Positions 9,441-20,829 of a DNA stretch of 64,000 nucleotides are shown here, in pieces. Origin of the DNA: Dermanyssus gallinae (Eukaryota; Arthropoda; Arachnida; Mesostigmata; Dermanyssidae). The position numbers and the translations under genes were made by a program. The stretch lies in assembly GCA_003439945.1 (NCBI GenBank), contig QVRM01005626.1, positions 62,001 through 126,000 on the forward strand. The letters run 5' to 3'. The notes below the pieces were generated by a model. That model was given only the letters and a program-made list of their open reading frames with translations, did no database searches and was not told the DNA's origin. The number at the start of each line of letters is the position of its first letter. Position 1 is the stretch's first letter.

Positions 9441-11510
9441 ATGAAACAGTCTCTAGTCTTGAACGAAGCACAATGTATAGGCGATCCGACTGGGCCACTG
9501 CCAAGTCAGGCCGTAGCACACGAGCCAGGAAACGTCGCACTATTCGTAAGTCACCGAAAACACGTCCGCACACCTCGACGTTCGAACGCCGAAAAAAAAA
9601 AAAAAAGCATTACGGCCTGTATGGACGAAGGAAGTCCTCCCCAAGGAAATGCCCTAAGAAGAGCCCCGGATGCTAGCCAAACGGGAGTTCAGATAAAAGA
9701 GACTGGCGGCGGACTGGAGATTGGCTTGGTGGCCACGACTAGGATCCCCATTAATCAAGAAACGGCAGACACTGGAGCTGAACGAATGCTCCAGGACACT
9801 CCAGAGAAGCCCGAAGAAACGGGCCACAAGGAAGCGAAAAAGGCGACCGAAACGACTTATAGACTAAACTCCATGATTGAAGCATTACTAGAAGTGCGTC
9901 CGAAGTGGAAGCACCTACCGTGAAGCACACCAAGACCCAAACTGACATCGAAAGGGTTTCAGAGAAGCTCCACAGAGCGGCCAGGAGACTTCATGAAGAT
10001 GGCCGTCTCGAACTGACAGAGCTGCGAAGTAAGCTATAAGATGCTCTAATGCTCTAATGAAGACGGAGCTCCAGCCAGCAGATGCTTCAGAGGCGACCCT
10101 AGTCACAAAGGCAACTGGAGATCCGCAATTCTGCAACAGATCTAAGACGGAGATCAGCGCCGAGGAGATTAGGAAAGAGAAAGAGGAGCAGCGCGCAGCA
10201 GAGCTGCACAGTCGCATAAAGGAGGCATCGACTGAGGAGGAGGTCGTTACGCTTGTCAAAGAGAATTGGCCTATACGACTCTATAGCAAGACAAAGAATG
10301 TTCACGGTAGCGTTTTGACAAAAAGAGAAGTGAGGGCGGTGGTCATACGCGAAGGGTCGGCCAAAGACTCAGAGCTCCTTGCCCGCTTGACGCCGCAATT
10401 GCCGGCGGTAACCCGAGTTAGCGCCCTCAAACCTGGAAACGTGGCAGTATTTCGAACCCGTGCGGAAATGGTACCGGAAGACGGAGATTCCGCCGCAGAG
10501 AAATTACCAGAGATCACTAGAACTCTCGTGGACAACTAGAGGAAAAAGAAGCTGAGGTCAAAAGCGTCGTAAGGCTCTTCTGACAAACGACCACGCATCT
10601 ACATCGAGCTGAACAAGACGCAGGACCGCAGGAGCGAGACGCCGGTTAAATGAGCCAAAAGAGACGCCCGATAGCGGTCCACTTCCCGGAGGACCTGGAC
10701 ACAGTAACAGCTCGAAAGGCCGCACAGGCATGTTGGGGAGGACAACTCGACGCTTTCGTAGATTTCTGCCACAAGAAAGGCCAGAAAAGAGGAGAGAAAA
10801 AAAGCGTCAAAAGCACACACAATACCGCCAGAACGAACACAGTGGTGGTCCGAACGGGAAGTAGCTCCTACGCCGACATCCTTAAAGAACTGCAAACCAA
10901 AGTCTGCCCGGACCAAATTGGGGTACAGGTTCAGGTCGAGGAGGCGGCTAGCGGAGACATCCGAATCAAAGTACGAGAAAGAGAGGCCGGGGAATGCGGA
11001 AAATTCGCAAACAAGCTAAAGGCTTCATCGAACGTTAGTGTCGAAACCTGGCAACGGAACGCACAAATGAAGCTGATCCTCCACGGCCTTGAACAGGGCA
11101 CCTCTAAGGAGGAACAGGAACAAGCCGTCAAAAACCAGTTTCAGGGCAAGGGCGAGGTAACAGCAGAGGTTCCACGCAAAGCGGCAAATGGAGGCTGGAT
11201 CTCTGGCCTAATCATAAGAAGGATCGGCGAGGCCCTACTGAAGAGAGGGCGACTTAGTAAGGGTTGGTCAACGTGCCGGGTGACCGGACGGATTGATCTC
11301 CCATGCAGCACGAGATGCCAGGGGATGGGCCATGCGGCGAAGGATTGTGCCCTTCGCCGAGACAAAGAAATGCCCTAAGACCGCAGATGCTATCGCTGCG
11401 GAGCCACTGGACATCTAGCGAGAAACTGCACTGCTGAGATCAGAAAGTGCTACGTATGCTCTGTGGCAGGGCACTCAGCAAACTCAATGGCATGTCCTGC
11501 CTACAGAAAA
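9441..11510 (+). pseudogene. R1-type ORF1 (Gag) remnant
   Basis: The coding region is now split over several frames, with open pieces at 9441-9923, 10057-10539 and 10650-11378. The middle pieces are rich in Glu, Lys and Arg and probably formed a coiled coil, as in R1/TRAS Gag proteins. Between about 11300 and 11500 there are three zinc-knuckle-like motifs: a degenerate first one (CQGMGHAAKDC) and two good ones (CYRCGATGHLARNC and CYVCSVAGHSANSMAC). A TAA interrupts the frame just before the second knuckle. These features identify an APE-type LINE ORF1 that no longer encodes a full protein. Confidence 0.8.
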
Positions 11511-11738
11511 GGGGTGGACGATCTGCGAAGGAAGAAGATGGGTCTACTTCTGCGACAGAAGGGACCGCAGAAGAGTACCAGTTGCCCGGCAACGAGACTA
11601 GGGCAAACCACGAAACGGAGGAAAGTTGTTGAAAGAGACCAAGTAGAAGACACACGACGAAGTTTCCCACTTTGGCAAAAAATGCAACGGCAGATGCAGC
11701 TATGGCGGCAAGAATGGATCAGGAAATCTCGACAAGCT

Positions 11739-14403
11739 ATGGAAATTAAGGTCTTGCAGGTTAATTTCAATAGATGCAGGGCCGCACATGACCTCTTTGC
11801 GGCAGCAGTAGACCGGTTGGGAGTTGACCTATGCCTCTTGTCAGAGCCAAACGAGGCCCTGGCAAAGGCAGCGGACAAAATGGTATGGACAGTAGACGAA
11901 AGAACGCCGCGATCTGGTGGACAAACCGTCGAAAAGACATCGCAATCCGGGACAGGGGCCAGGGAAAGGGGTTCACCTGGATACAGATTGATCGGGGCGC
12001 AGTAATCTATAGCTGCTACTTCTCCTCCGACAGAGGCTAAGAGGAATTTGCAGAAACCTTGAGGCACTGGACGTCAGCGTTAAAACGCAGGATCATCAGG
12101 TCCAGATTATCACGGGAGACTTGAACGCGGCATCTGTGCTTCGGGGTAGTAGGCGCACCAACTTTCGGGGACAATCCCTGTTGGAATGGTTGGCCGAACG
12201 GAACCTTCTGGTTATAAACAACCCGAAAGCGGCCGCGACGTTCGCCCGCAGAGATCAGGAAGCCTTTATAGACCTGACGATTAGCGCCGCAAACACACCC
12301 TACAGAGTAGTGAACTGGGACGTCCTCGAGCACAAAGAGAACCTTAGTGATTGCCAATATATTACATTCACGGTAAAACAGGACGGATCACTCAAACCAC
12401 GGTGCCTGGCGCTGGGTGCCACAGGCCCAGATGGTCGGCTTGCAGGATGAGGAAGGAGAAGCTCAAGGAGGAGATAGTTCGGGGCTCTAACGAACTGGAG
12501 GACACCTTCAAAGAGAAAAGCTTAGCCAAAATCCTTCGTAAAGCATGTGAGAAGGCATTGCCAGCTCCAGTACATCAGCGGCGGAGAAACGCTGCACCAA
12601 AGTACTGGTGGTCCCCCGAGGTGGCCGCTGCACGGAGATAATGCATTGGAGCTTGGCGCCGATACACTAGAGCCCGTAGGAAGGCCAAAAAGGCAAGAAC
12701 GGAATCGTCCGAGCAGGAGTGGCGGGATAAAGCAGATGATCTTTGGTCCAAATACAAGTCAACCCGCGTGTACCTGAAGACCACCATCAGAAAAAGTAAG
12801 CTTCGGTGCTGGAACCAACTGATCAAGGAGATCAAGCAGGACGTGTGGGGGAACCACCCTACAAAATTGTGATGGACAAACTGGGCAAAAGAGCACTAAC
12901 GATCCCACCGCACCTTGTAGAAGCCATTGTGACTCACCTTTTTCTGGTGCAGACGACAGGAAGGCAGGGACCCTATTACGGTGAATGACGAGGATATTCC
13001 TCCTGTAACGCTGGAAGAGGTCCAGCGAGCGTCTAAAAGTATGTCAGAGAGCCGCAGGACCCGACGGCATACCTCTGGAGGCGATCAAATGCCTAATGAA
13101 GGAGTGCCCATCGGCTTTTAAAACGGTCGTAGACGCACTTCTAAGAAAGGGACGGTTTCCAGAAGAATGGAAGAAGGCCCGCCTGGCTCTTATTTCAAAG
13201 CCGGGGAAGGAGCCATGCTTGGCCTCAGCCTACAGGCCCATCTGTCTTCTTGACACAGCTGCCAAGGCCGTAGAGTCAATACTCGCGAGCAGACTCAATG
13301 ACGCAATCGAGGAAAAGCAAATCTCGCTCTCAGAGGATCAGTACGGGTGTCGAAAAGAAAGGTCCACGCCCCAGCCCATTAGCAAGATACTCGCTAAGGC
13401 CGAAGAGAAGGATCAGAAAAGCCCCAGAGCTCGGTAATCTTTCCCTCCTGGTATTGCTGGATGTAAAGAATGCGTTTAACAGCGCAAATTGGAGGGTGAT
13501 CTTAAATGCGGTGGAGTAAAAGGGAGTACCAGCGTACATTCAACGTATGATAGCGTCGTATCTGGCCAAACAAAGTGTAAGCTACGCCGGCAAGGAGTAC
13601 GCGATGACTGCAGGTGTATCACAAGGTTCCGTACTCGGAGCTACGCTTTGGAACTTAGCGTACGATAAAGGCGGTTGTTGTTAGAAAACACTGCCGGGAG
13701 CTGGATATCCGTGTGGACGGTCATATGATCCAGATACACAAGCAGGTCAAATATTTGGGTGTTATGCTCGACAGAAACTTAAGCTGTACAGCCCACATTG
13801 ATTATGCAACGACCAAAACGCATCAGGTTGCAAGCAAGCTCGCCAGGCTAATGCCAAGAACAAAGGGGCCCTCGGAGAAAAAGCGCCGTCTTCTAGCATC
13901 AGTCGCTGATTCATTTCTGCTGTACGGGTCAGCAGTGTGGGGACCAGCTGCACCGAAGACCAAGGAGAATAAGAAAAACTAAGGAAGGCGCAGAGAGTGC
14001 TGGCCATCAGGGTCGCCGGAGCGGGGCCTACAAACGCTGTGCTGGTAATTTCCCGCATGATACCTTGGCCAAAACGGATCGAGGAGAATATCCTCTTATA
14101 CCGGAACTAGACATTTAGAAAAGACGATGGAAAACGATAGAGACGACGTACTACCTAACCCAAGTTCTCACCGGTCATGGCAGCTTCCAGACCTACATGG
14201 TAAAGATTGAGAAGACTGAGGTAGACATATGTGTCTTGTGCGACGCCGGCGAGACCGACGACGTGGATCACACGCTTTTTGTATGCAGAGCTCTTGAGAT
14301 CACGAGACAGACAACCCGCTCACGACTAGACGTGCAGTGCAATACGACGAGAGACCTACTCTCAGGGATGCTCAGCTCAAAAAAGCTGGGAGGCGGACTC
14401 TGA
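11739..14403 (+). pseudogene. R1-type ORF2 (endonuclease-RT) remnant lacking its active site
   Basis: The ATG at 11739 opens an R1-like endonuclease start (LQVNFNRCRAAHDL, then LLSEPNE). Later endonuclease motifs (GDLNAAS, and NWDVLEHK) lie in other frames up to about 12400. RT motifs appear from about 13040: AGPDG, AYRPICLLDTAAK, EDQYGCRK, motif A LLDVKNAFNSANW near 13455 and motif B SQGSVLGATLWNLAYD near 13660. The sequence then jumps to a region that in copy 2 lies well downstream, so the YADD motif is missing through an internal deletion at about 13666-13675. A C-terminal CVLCDAGETDDVDHTLFVC finger is at about 14230-14290. Frameshifts are numerous and the copy is dead. Confidence 0.85.
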
Positions 14404-14640
14404 TTTTGTGGAGACTGTTATGGGAGCGAAGATAGAGCTGACGGAAGAGAGGCGGCAACGCATGGAGCGCCGCCAGGCTGAAGATTGAGAGCCAGACTAG
14501 CGGCTCCTTACATGCACTGAAGTAATACCAGTGTTGAATGTAGGTTAGGGGGTCACCAGGTTTTTAGTGGGTTTGAGAGTCCCACACTACCCAGACAAAG
14601 GGTGTGCATTATGCATTTTTGTTCCTGGTTCCTAAAAAAA

Positions 14641-15387
14641 AGGTATCTTCCTTGCTTTGAGCTAGGATTTCTGTTATCAATGTCAAATGTTTTACGTTTT
14701 CTATCCAGTCGACCCGGGCAAATGTGGCAAGCGTTGCCCCGTATGCCTCTAACGAGCCCACAAGGCTGTCATGCCGTCGCGTGTAGTGAATGTGTACCTT
14801 TAGTCAATGTCCCCAGGATATGACGTTTTGACTGAAATTAAACCCACGCGAGTGTGCACTTGAGCTCTATTTTTGTCTAAATGTGTTCTGACCCTCTAAC
14901 ACGTAAATATAAGTTATTTTTACACTGCTTTTACATTGCTCCAATCTAGAACATTCTTAGTATTACTGACTGCTATATATCATTCTCTTTTATAATAGTT
15001 AAAAACAATTCCTAGCCAACCTCACACATTGCAACGTTGTTGCAGGTCAAAGACTACTTCAGGATAAATGTACCGGCCGGCCATTGTATATGAAGAACAG
15101 AATACATTGCAACGGCACTAAATACCACGAAGCGAAAACAGGAAATAACAAAATAAACTCAATAAATAAAAACTTTTCAAAATCTATATTGTATGTCAAT
15201 TCATTATAACTGATGTTTAATTTTTTAATTTAAAGTGCTTAGAAATAAATGTGCTTAGAGTAATTTTGTGATAGATAATATGGTCGCAGAAATTCAAATT
15301 CAGTTCAAAACAGTTTTATTGTCAAACGTACGCTTCTTACATAGCATCTGTATTCCATTCATCATACTACTTGGTGTCCCTAATAAT
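14641..15387. other. No gene seen
   Basis: AT-rich DNA following the R1 3' end. No domain, RNA gene or repeat was recognised until the (TAA)n tract that starts at about 15388. Confidence 0.5.
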
Positions 15388-15415
15388 AATAGTAATTATT
15401 ATTATTATTATTATT
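15388..15415. repeat. (TAA)n tract at the 3' end of element X
   Basis: TAATAATAATAGTAATTATTATT-type sequence lying immediately beyond the 3' UTR of the minus-strand element at 15430-16260. It is probably that element's tail or target. Confidence 0.8.
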
Positions 15416-15429
15416 TGTTTTTTTTGTTG

Positions 15430-16260
15430 TTTTTTAATTAACATTGTTTAAATGTTACAATTGTGAGGTGTGAACGTGTACTCCTTGTCTTCTCCTAGCT
15501 CCTAAATATCATTCCATGGAACCGACAATACAGCCGGCGTCTCCTCGGCACACTGCAAGCGACAGCAGTTGCCGTAGAAACTCGCCTTCGCGCCGATTCC
15601 CTGTGAGATCTGTAATCCGTTAGCCCAGCTCACTGATGAATCTCTTGGTTCTCTTGCTTACCGGACCCATTGTTTCCATAGATAGTAGCACTACAATGTA
15701 ACTTGTCTTCAGTTCTTGATACTTGCGTTTTTTCCCATTATCTGCGCGCTCGGCAACCCATCCCGCCTCTAGTGAACTGTGGCGTATATACGAGGGAGCC
15801 ACTGTACAGGACACTGTAGCATCCCATACCAAGCACTACCGTTAGCCCATAGCCGGATTGTTACACCGTCAGGTCTTTTTGTCGTCATGAAGTCCTAATC
15901 TGGGCTCGAGCGTGCTTGGTATACCAGCTCTGCGTAAGGCTCTTCTTATAATTGCATTTATTTCAGCGTGTCTTAAAACTCTACCATGGCTTTTGATGCA
16001 GCTAAGAGGGTGAAGTCCATCCTCAGTTACTGTGGTACCACATGCGCGGCAACTGTAGGAGTGGCAAACCGGGACACCTATTCGAAGAGCTGTTGCGGAA
16101 TGAGGTGTTGTCCAGCATGGTACCCAGCTGCGGGGAAGGGAGACACTTTAGAAAGCCTCCACTAAATGTGTCCCGTGCTGCCAGAAAGACAGCTTTTTCC
16201 ACTGGAGATTGGAAGCTGGCTAACAGTTCTCTAGCTGCAGCGCTGCATCTGTAGGAGTCC
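15430..16260 (-). pseudogene. RLE-type retrotransposon fragment X (C-terminal ORF2)
   Basis: Minus-strand remnants match the C-terminal third of the RLE-type ORF2. There is a segment with QSPVEKAVFLAARDTFSGGF and LPSPQLGTMLD (16262-16023), a degenerate finger, and the endonuclease core MVWDATVSCTVAPSY at about 15830-15790, then the METMGPVSKRT region. The frame is broken between pieces. It shares its 3' UTR (GTTCACACCTCACAATTGT) with element Y upstream and begins directly after Y's (TAA)n, so it looks like a 5'-truncated insertion into that tail. Confidence 0.75.
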
Positions 16261-16261
16261 A

Positions 16262-16312
<51 letters not shown>

Positions 16313-16314
16313 TT
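16262..16314. repeat. (ATT/TAA)n microsatellite between elements X and Y
   Basis: About 17 uninterrupted ATT units (TAA on the minus strand). It forms the 3' tail of element Y and touches the truncated 5' end of element X. Confidence 0.97.
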
Positions 16315-16319
16315 ATCAT

Positions 16320-18477
16320 TCAGGTATAACAATTGTGAGGTATGAACGTTTAAGCCAGGTTCATCCTGCTTTGTTCCCTTGCCAGTTCATTGCGCCTATG
16401 ATTAGAGCCACGTTCCCTCTACAAACGGCCAAAGACATCATCTGTCTCAAAAACATTGCCTTGCGTCGATCACCCGTAACGTCTTCTATGCGTTTTCCGA
16501 TATCTTTCTATTCGCTGTTCCTTTGCTGATGGGGCCAAGTGTCTCCAATGTAATGGGCACAAAGTGGTAGCTACTTGATAGCTCGAGATACTTCCTTTTT
16601 TTTTTAAACCCGCGTTCTCTGCTACCCATCCAGATTCGACTACGCTGTGACATAAATAGAACAAGGCCGCCGTGCATGAAACCGTAACATCCCATACAAG
16701 GCTTTTTCCGTGTGACCATAGCGGGATAGTGACCCCGTCAGGTCGCAGCTCATTGCTGCTATTAAGACCCTTCGGCTCGGATGTAGATGGTATCCCTGCC
16801 CTTCTAAGAGTTCGTTGTACTATGGCGTTGAGTTCAGCGTGTCTTATGAGTCTGCCGGGACTTTTCAGACAGCTTAACGGGTGTAGACCGTCAGCGTCGA
16901 CGGGCTGGCCGCATGGCAGGCAAGAAAAGGGCTGGCCGCAAGGCAGGCAAGAAAAGGGCTGGCCGCATGGCAGGCAAGAAAAGGGCCGGCCGCATGGCAG
17001 GCAAGAAAAGGGCTGGCAGACGGGGACGCCTATCCTAAGGGATGACACCATGCGGAAGGAGTTTGGGTCCAGCATGGTGCCAAGCTGACGGGAGGACAGC
17101 GCTTGAAGCCAGCCCCCGCTGAAGGAATCTTGAGCTTCTAGAAAGACGGCACGCTCTCTTGCTGATACTAGGCTATTTATTATATCTTGTGCGGACATTT
17201 TAGTTTTGTAAGCGTCAAGAAGTTTTTGACTCACGTGCTCTCTTAAAGGGCCGGAATAAAGTTGAATCCTGATTGTGGTGTCTGCTACCATAGTCGCCTT
17301 TTTTAGTTCAAGCTTTGCTTCCTCGCCAAATATCTTGGTGAACCAAGACGGTGTCTCCATAGGCACAGAGCCGCCTACGGGTGCATACTTGTCAGTCGTG
17401 GGCGGATCTTCAACAGGGTTTCTCGTTTAGCATCGAGAGCGCATGGAATTCCTTCAGGCATTTTGGGAGAACCTAGAACATCTAGGTTACCCTGAGTTAC
17501 ACGAGATATGCCTGGAGGTACTTCCATGATTGTTTGTAAAGCCTGCGCTTGATCTTGAAATGTTTCTTCAACAGCTAAAATTCGCACTTGGCCGCGTTGA
17601 GGGTCAGTCCTCCCGGTTTCTCGAAGTTCAATACAGCCTGCAAATCCCTTGCCACGACATTTGCGGGACCTCCCAAGACAGCGTCGTCTAGGTACCAGAC
17701 ATTGAAAGGGCTTTGTAGACTAGATACCAGATTAGAAAAGCCGAGGCAGAACAGGTCCCAATGGATCTCCCTGCTGAATGCCAGTTTGCGACGTTATAAT
17801 CGTATCTGTGTTCCACGCAAGGATTGAGAAATCTGTACAACCCTGCCATATCATCGGATAGAGTCGTGAAGCTTTTCTCTTTACTTAATCGAAAATTTTG
17901 TCTTTTCTTATTGTGTTGAACGCGTTTCGGAAGTCTAGTTTGACTAGCACTTTTGTCGGACCTTCTGTTTTCAGAAAAGCGCGTGTAGCGTGTACAGTAG
18001 CCTTTGCTCCTCCTCTAATGGCAACACCCATTTGATGCGGTGGAACCGCAGCAACTATAGTCCGTTTGTTTATAGCTATCGTGATTTTTGAAGCCATTTT
18101 TCGTAGAGTTAGTCCGCATGCTATGGGCCTGATGGAATTATCCTTCTTTCGAAGGGCAGTTAAACTTGCGCCATCATAAAACGGGTTGACAGAACGACGG
18201 CAAAGCCTCATTGAGCACTCTAGCCATACGAATGCCTAGCTCCTCCAGTAGACGCTCTGAGGATGGAATCGTTTGGCTAAGCATGTCCCGAAGATGTCAT
18301 GGTCGTAGGCCGTCTAACCGGCTCCACTTGCAAAAGGGAAAGACCGAATGGTCTCTAAAACCATAGGTCCTTCGATTTTATCCTGGCCTAGGGTGGCGGG
18401 CTGTTGCAGAAAATCTAACTGTTCTTGACAGCCGGGTGGAGTGTCTGGGTGTTTGCTCCGTAGCTCAGACTCGGTTA
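16320..18477 (-). pseudogene. RLE-type retrotransposon fragment Y (RT to endonuclease)
   Basis: The minus strand carries, in order, a segment before the RT (about 18475-18320), RT motifs with ALRKKDNSIRPIACGLTLR and motif A VLVKLDFRNAFNTIRK (18211-17885), a damaged RT centre (17830-17380), and a 298-codon open frame (17366-16470) with the C-terminal region. That frame contains LHPLSC, the endonuclease core RPDGVTIPL and LVWDVTVSC. It is a sister lineage of copies A and B, clearly diverged, with frameshifts and no intact ORF. Both ends abut (TAA)n sequence (16262-16314 and 18480-18523), recalling the (TAA)n association of the R4-clade element Dong of silkworm. Confidence 0.8.
16902..17016 (-). 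repeat. 27-bp tandem repeat duplicating a CxxC motif
   Basis: Four near-identical 27-bp units lie in frame inside element Y's open frame. Each encodes a nine-residue piece containing SCLPCG, placed just before the LHPLSC half of the zinc-binding motif. In copies A and B the equivalent site has a single CxCG. Unit starts are about 16902, 16929, 16956 and 16983. Confidence 0.9.
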
Positions 18478-18479
18478 TA

Positions 18480-18523
18480 GTAATAATAATAATAATAATA
18501 ATTATTATTATTATTATTTTATG
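18480..18523. repeat. (TAA)n-(TTA)n tract at the 5' side of Y
   Basis: About seven TAA units followed by about six TTA/ATT units, giving a small palindromic microsatellite. It marks the 5' border of element Y. Confidence 0.9.
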
Positions 18524-18548
18524 AAAACAGGGTTTTATTATTATCAAC

Positions 18549-18550
<2 letters not shown>

Positions 18551-18596
<46 letters not shown>
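18551..18596. repeat. (TA)n tract at the 3' end of R1 copy 2
   Basis: A pure TA run that directly follows the short A-tail of the minus-strand R1 element ending at about 18597. Confidence 0.95.
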
Positions 18597-18600
<4 letters not shown>

Positions 18601-20510
18601 TTTTTTACAGGGGCCAGAAACAAAAAAGCATAACGCACACCCTTTGGTCTAAGTAGTGTGAGACTCTCAAACCCACTAAAAACCTGGCGAGCCCTAACCT
18701 ACATGACCGGGATGCTTATGGTATTACTTCAGTGCATGTAGGGAGCCGCTAGTCTGGCTCTCAATCATCGGCCTGACGGCGCTCTATGCGTTGCTGCCTC
18801 TCTTTCGTCCGCTTTTTCTTCGCTCTCATAACAGTCTCCACAAAATCAGAGCCCGCCTCCCAGCTTTTTTTGAGCTGAGCATCCCTAAGAGTAGGTCTCT
18901 CGTCGTATTGCACTGCACGTCTAGTCTTCAGCGGGTTGCCTGTCTCATGATCTCAAGAGCTCTGCATGCAAAAAGCGTGTGATCCACGTCGTCGGTCTCG
19001 CCGGCGTCGCACAAGACACATATGTCTATCTTAGTCTTCCTACTCTTCACTATGTAGGTATGGAAGCTGCCATGACCGGTGAAAACATTGATTAGATAGT
19101 ACGTCGTTTCCGCGTACTCGCATCAGTACCATTTGATCTGGGATTATTGACCTCGTCCACGACCCTGGTGCATCTCGTTTAGCCCCAGTCCACTCAGCTT
19201 CCCAGCTTTCCAGAGTCGTTTTCCTTGCATCGTCTTTTCTAAGTGTCTGGTCCCGGTATAAGAAGATATTCGACTCTATCCGTTTTGGCCAAAGTATCGT
19301 GCGGGAAAGTACCGAGCACAGCGTCTGTAGATTCCTTATTTTTTTGTTATTCTCCTTGGTCTTCAGTGCAGCTGGTCCCCCTACTGGTGACCCGTAAAGC
19401 AGAATTGAATCATCGACTGATGCTAGAAGACGGCGCTTTTTTCTCCGAGGGCCCCTTTGTTCTTGGCATTAGCCTGGCGAGCTTGCTTGCAACCTGGTGC
19501 GTTTTGGCCGTTGCATATTCAATGTGGGCTGTACAGCTCAAGTTTATGTCGTGTATAACACCCAGGTATTTGTCCTGCTTGTGTATCTGGATCCTGTGAC
19601 CGTCCACACGGATATCCAGCTCCCGGCAGTGCTTTTTACCAATAAGCAGAACCGCCTCGCTTTTTCCCGATGCTAGCATTAGGTGGTGCGACTTCATCCA
19701 ACGGCTAACCCCATCTAAGGCGTCATTTGCTCGGTTCTTCAACAGCTCTGCATCCCATGCGGTGACTAAAATTGCCAGGTCGTCGGCATACGCGACGAAA
19801 CTCAACACCGCGAGGCCTGCTCATCTAGCACGCCATCGTACGCTAAGTTCCATAGCGTAGGTCCTAGCACGGAACCTTGTGGTACACCTGCAGCCATCGC
19901 GTACTCCCTGCCGTCGTAGCTCACACCTCGTTTGGCCAGATACGACGCTATCATACACCGACTGTACGCTGGTACTCTTATTGTCTCCACCGCATTCAGG
20001 ATCACCCTCCAATTTGCGCTGTTAAACGCATTCTTTCCATCCAGCAATATCAGGAGGCAAAGATTACGAACTCTGGGGTTTTTCTGTCTCTCCACTTCGG
20101 CCTTAGCGAGTATCTTGCTAATGGACTGGAGCTTGGACTTCCCTTCACGAAACCCATACTGATCCTCTGAGAGTGAGATTTGCTTTTCCTCAATTGCGTC
20201 ATTAAGTCTGCTCGCGAGAATTGACTGTGTCAAGAAGGCAGATGGGCCTGTAGGCTGATGCCGAGCATGGCTCCTTCCCGGCTTTGGAATAAAAGCCAGG
20301 CGGGCCTTCATCCATTCTTCTGGAAACCGTCCCTCTCTTAGAAGGTGCGTCTACGACCGTTTTAAAGGCAGATGGGCACTCCTTCATTAGGCATTTTATC
20401 GCCTCCGGAGGTACGCCGTCGGGTCCTGGGGCCGTGCCCTCTGACATCCCTTCAGCCGCTCGCTGGACCTCCTCGAGCGCTACAGAAGGAATATCCTCCT
20501 CATTCGCCGT
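18597..20510 (-). pseudogene. R1-type retrotransposon copy 2, 5'-truncated
   Basis: The minus strand begins within the RT region (EEDIPSVALEEVQRAAE, then GPDGVPPEAIKC) and runs through SAYRPICLLDT, EDQYGFREGKS, motif A LLDGKNAFNSANW, motif B GVPQGSVLGPTLWNLAYDG and motif C FVAYADDLAILV at about 19795. It continues through a thumb region to the C-terminal finger and a 3' UTR matching 14500-14640. Unlike copy 1 it keeps YADD, but frameshifts separate the pieces. The 5' truncation joins a short (TAA)n at 20508-20525 and the 3' end joins (TA)n at 18551-18596. Confidence 0.85.
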
Positions 20511-20829
20511 AATAATAATAATATCGCGATTTTTCTTTAGTGATGTTCATTCCCATAGCTCATTATCGAGAGCGTTCCACACATTGGCCATGACCACAGC
20601 AGGTGCTTTAGAAGTCTAGACTTGCGGTATTGGGGATTCTCAAATGTGGGCTGTTATGATTTCTATTGGTATTAGGCAATGAAATAATGAATGTAGAGGT
20701 AACATGCCATGAAGAAGAAAAGAGCCGGAGTAACCAGGGGCTGGTCGTCGGCCTTGATGGCATTTGAAACGGCTCGAAGGAGGATGTTATATAGCAAATA
20801 AATAACTAGATATAAATACTGACCAAAGG

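Larger units (their letters stand above)
9430..14640 (+). mobile_element. R1-type (APE-encoding) non-LTR retrotransposon, decayed copy 1
   Basis: A long plus-strand element with a Gag-like ORF1 region (9441-11510), an apurinic/apyrimidinic-like endonuclease (from 11739), an RT (about 13000-13680) and a C-terminal cysteine/histidine finger (about 14230-14310). The 3' UTR ends near 14640 in a short A-run after GTTCCTGGTTCC. The 3' UTR matches the reverse strand at 18597-18720, which defines copy 2 of the same family. Many frameshifts and stops break the frames, and the RT active-site segment is deleted. The 5' end is approximate. Confidence 0.85.
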
